Origin: an uncultured Collinsella sp.
Lineage (GTDB): Bacteria; Actinomycetota; Coriobacteriia; Coriobacteriales; Coriobacteriaceae
NCBI GenBank assembly: GCA_900551665.1
Contig: URWW01000040.1
Span: 1-15,582, forward strand
Direction of reading: 5' to 3'
DNA length: 15,582 nucleotides
Below the pieces are notes generated by a model. That model saw only the letters and a program-made list of their open reading frames with translations. It was not told the origin of the DNA and searched no databases. The translations under genes and the position numbers were made by a program. Shown here piece after piece: positions 14,738 to 15,582 of the stretch. Every line of letters begins with the position of its first letter. The first letter of the stretch is position 1.

Positions 14738-15582
14738 CTACTCGGCCAGCCCGCAGGCGGCACGGAGCTCTGCCACGCGGTCGGTGCGCTCCCAGGTGAA
14801 GTCCGCGTCCTCACGGCCAAAGTGACCGTAGGCAGCCGTCTTCTCATAGATGGGACGACGCAGGTCCAGATCGCGGATGATCGCGCCCGGGCGCAGGTCG
14901 AACACGCGCTTGACGGCCTCGGTGATCGTGGCCTCGTCGACCACGCCGGTGCCGAACGTATCGACCATGATGGACAGCGGGTAGCTCACGCCGATGGCGT
15001 AGGCGAGCTCGATCTCGCAGCGCTCGGCCAAGCCGGCGGCGACCACGTTCTTGGCGACCCAGCGGGCGGCATACGCGGCGGAACGGTCCACCTTGGTGCA
15101 GTCCTTGCCGGAGAAGGCCCCGCCGCCGTGGCGACCCATGCCGCCGTAGGTGTCGACGATGATCTTGCGGCCGGTGAGGCCGGTGTCGCCCATGGGGCCA
15201 CCCACCACGAAGCGACCGGTGGGGTTCACATAGAGGTCCGCTCCCTCCCACGGGATGCCGGCGGCCTCCATGACGGGCGCAATCACATGCTCGCGCATGT
15301 CTGCCTCGATGATGTCCATGTCCTCGATCTCGGGCGCATGCTGCGTGGAGATGACGATGGTCTCGACGGCGACGGGCTTGCCGCCCTCGTAGCGCACGGT
15401 GACCTGGGTCTTGCCGTCGGGGCGCAGGTACGGCAACGTGCCATCGTGGCGCACCGCGGCGAGACGCTCGGCCAGGCGGCTGGACAGGTAGTGCGGCATG
15501 GGCATGAGCGTGGGGGTCTCGTTGGACGCGTAGCCGAACATCATGCCCTGGTCGCCCGCGCCGTTGTCGAGCTCACTCGCGC
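14738..15582 (-). CDS. metK: S-adenosylmethionine synthetase, C-terminal two-thirds (5' end outside window)
   Basis: Makes SAM from methionine and ATP. The frame runs open to the right edge, and the first visible residues (DNGAGDQGMMFGYA) are the conserved ATP-binding stretch near residue 115-130 of the full enzyme, so about 110-120 N-terminal residues are missing. Further hallmarks are GGPMGDTGLTGRKIIVDTYG, the P-loop-like GGGAFSGKDCTKVDRSAAY, ARWVAKNVVAAGLA and the end region GHFGREDADFTWE. It ends 10 nt before priA. SAM from this enzyme serves RsmB in the same cluster and would serve any intact BREX PglX. Confidence 0.97.
   Translation of the reverse strand, partial: ASELDNGAGDQGMMFGYASNETPTLMPMPHYLSSRLAERLAAVRHDGTLPYLRPDGKTQVTVRYEGGKPVAVETIVISTQHAPEIEDMDIIEADMREHVIAPVMEAAGIPWEGADLYVNPTGRFVVGGPMGDTGLTGRKIIVDTYGGMGRHGGGAFSGKDCTKVDRSAAYAARWVAKNVVAAGLAERCEIELAYAIGVSYPLSIMVDTFGTGVVDEATITEAVKRVFDLRPGAIIRDLDLRRPIYEKTAAYGHFGREDADFTWERTDRVAELRAACGLAE

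Noticed and set aside
12325..14799. An 824-codon plus-strand open frame opposite priA.
   Set aside because: It is antisense to a clearly identified PriA; the translation is rich in Arg/His/Gly with no family motifs, a normal by-product of high-GC codon bias.

Overview
The window looks like a high-GC actinobacterial chromosome (about 60-65% GC in most genes). The right-hand housekeeping cluster metK-priA-def-fmt-rsmB is a familiar actinobacterial order, and the gene style fits a Coriobacteriia gut organism such as Collinsella. That genus-level placement is inference, not proof.

Left half (1-9039, mainly + strand): a defence island built on a BREX type 1 locus. It starts with the C-terminal part of an SF2 (RecQ-like) helicase cut by the window edge. 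An inward-facing minus-strand DUF3800 gene of lower GC (about 52%) follows, with an AT-rich regulatory interval (2640-2823). That interval holds a minus-strand intrinsic terminator directly in front of the DUF3800 ribosome-binding site, a promoter-like pair, and a perfect 16-bp palindrome matching the Gram-positive LexA/SOS box. Next come three closely spaced plus-strand genes: a 324-residue protein that is only the C-terminal tail of the BREX methyltransferase PglX; an 873-residue protein with two OmpR/PhoB-type winged-helix domains joined by Glu/Pro-rich linkers, which I do not recognise as a known BREX component; and a full-length PglZ (BREX alkaline-phosphatase-fold protein). The usual downstream gene brxL is absent: the locus stops at pglZ. 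Upstream components (brxA, brxB, brxC, a full pglX) would lie outside the window if present.

Boundary (9040-9210): a 163-bp REP/BIME-like inverted-repeat element lies between the convergent pglZ and rsmB genes. It has a strong terminator hairpin in its centre.

Right half (9211-15582, all minus strand): metK (N-terminus cut by the window edge), priA, def, fmt and rsmB, read right to left. Spacing is very tight except for a 117-nt gap between priA and def. These genes cover S-adenosylmethionine synthesis, replication restart, N-terminal formyl-Met handling (deformylase plus Met-tRNA formyltransferase) and 16S rRNA m5C methylation. SAM from MetK is the methyl donor for RsmB, and would also serve an intact PglX.

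The most unusual part is the BREX segment. It combines a PglX reduced to its tail, a probable SOS operator at its 5' end, a GC3 signature unlike its neighbours, an inserted antisense DUF3800 cassette with its own attenuator-like leader, and a large tandem winged-helix protein in the pglX-pglZ interval. This may be a variant or phase-variable/rearranged BREX system. The window alone cannot tell whether it is functional.
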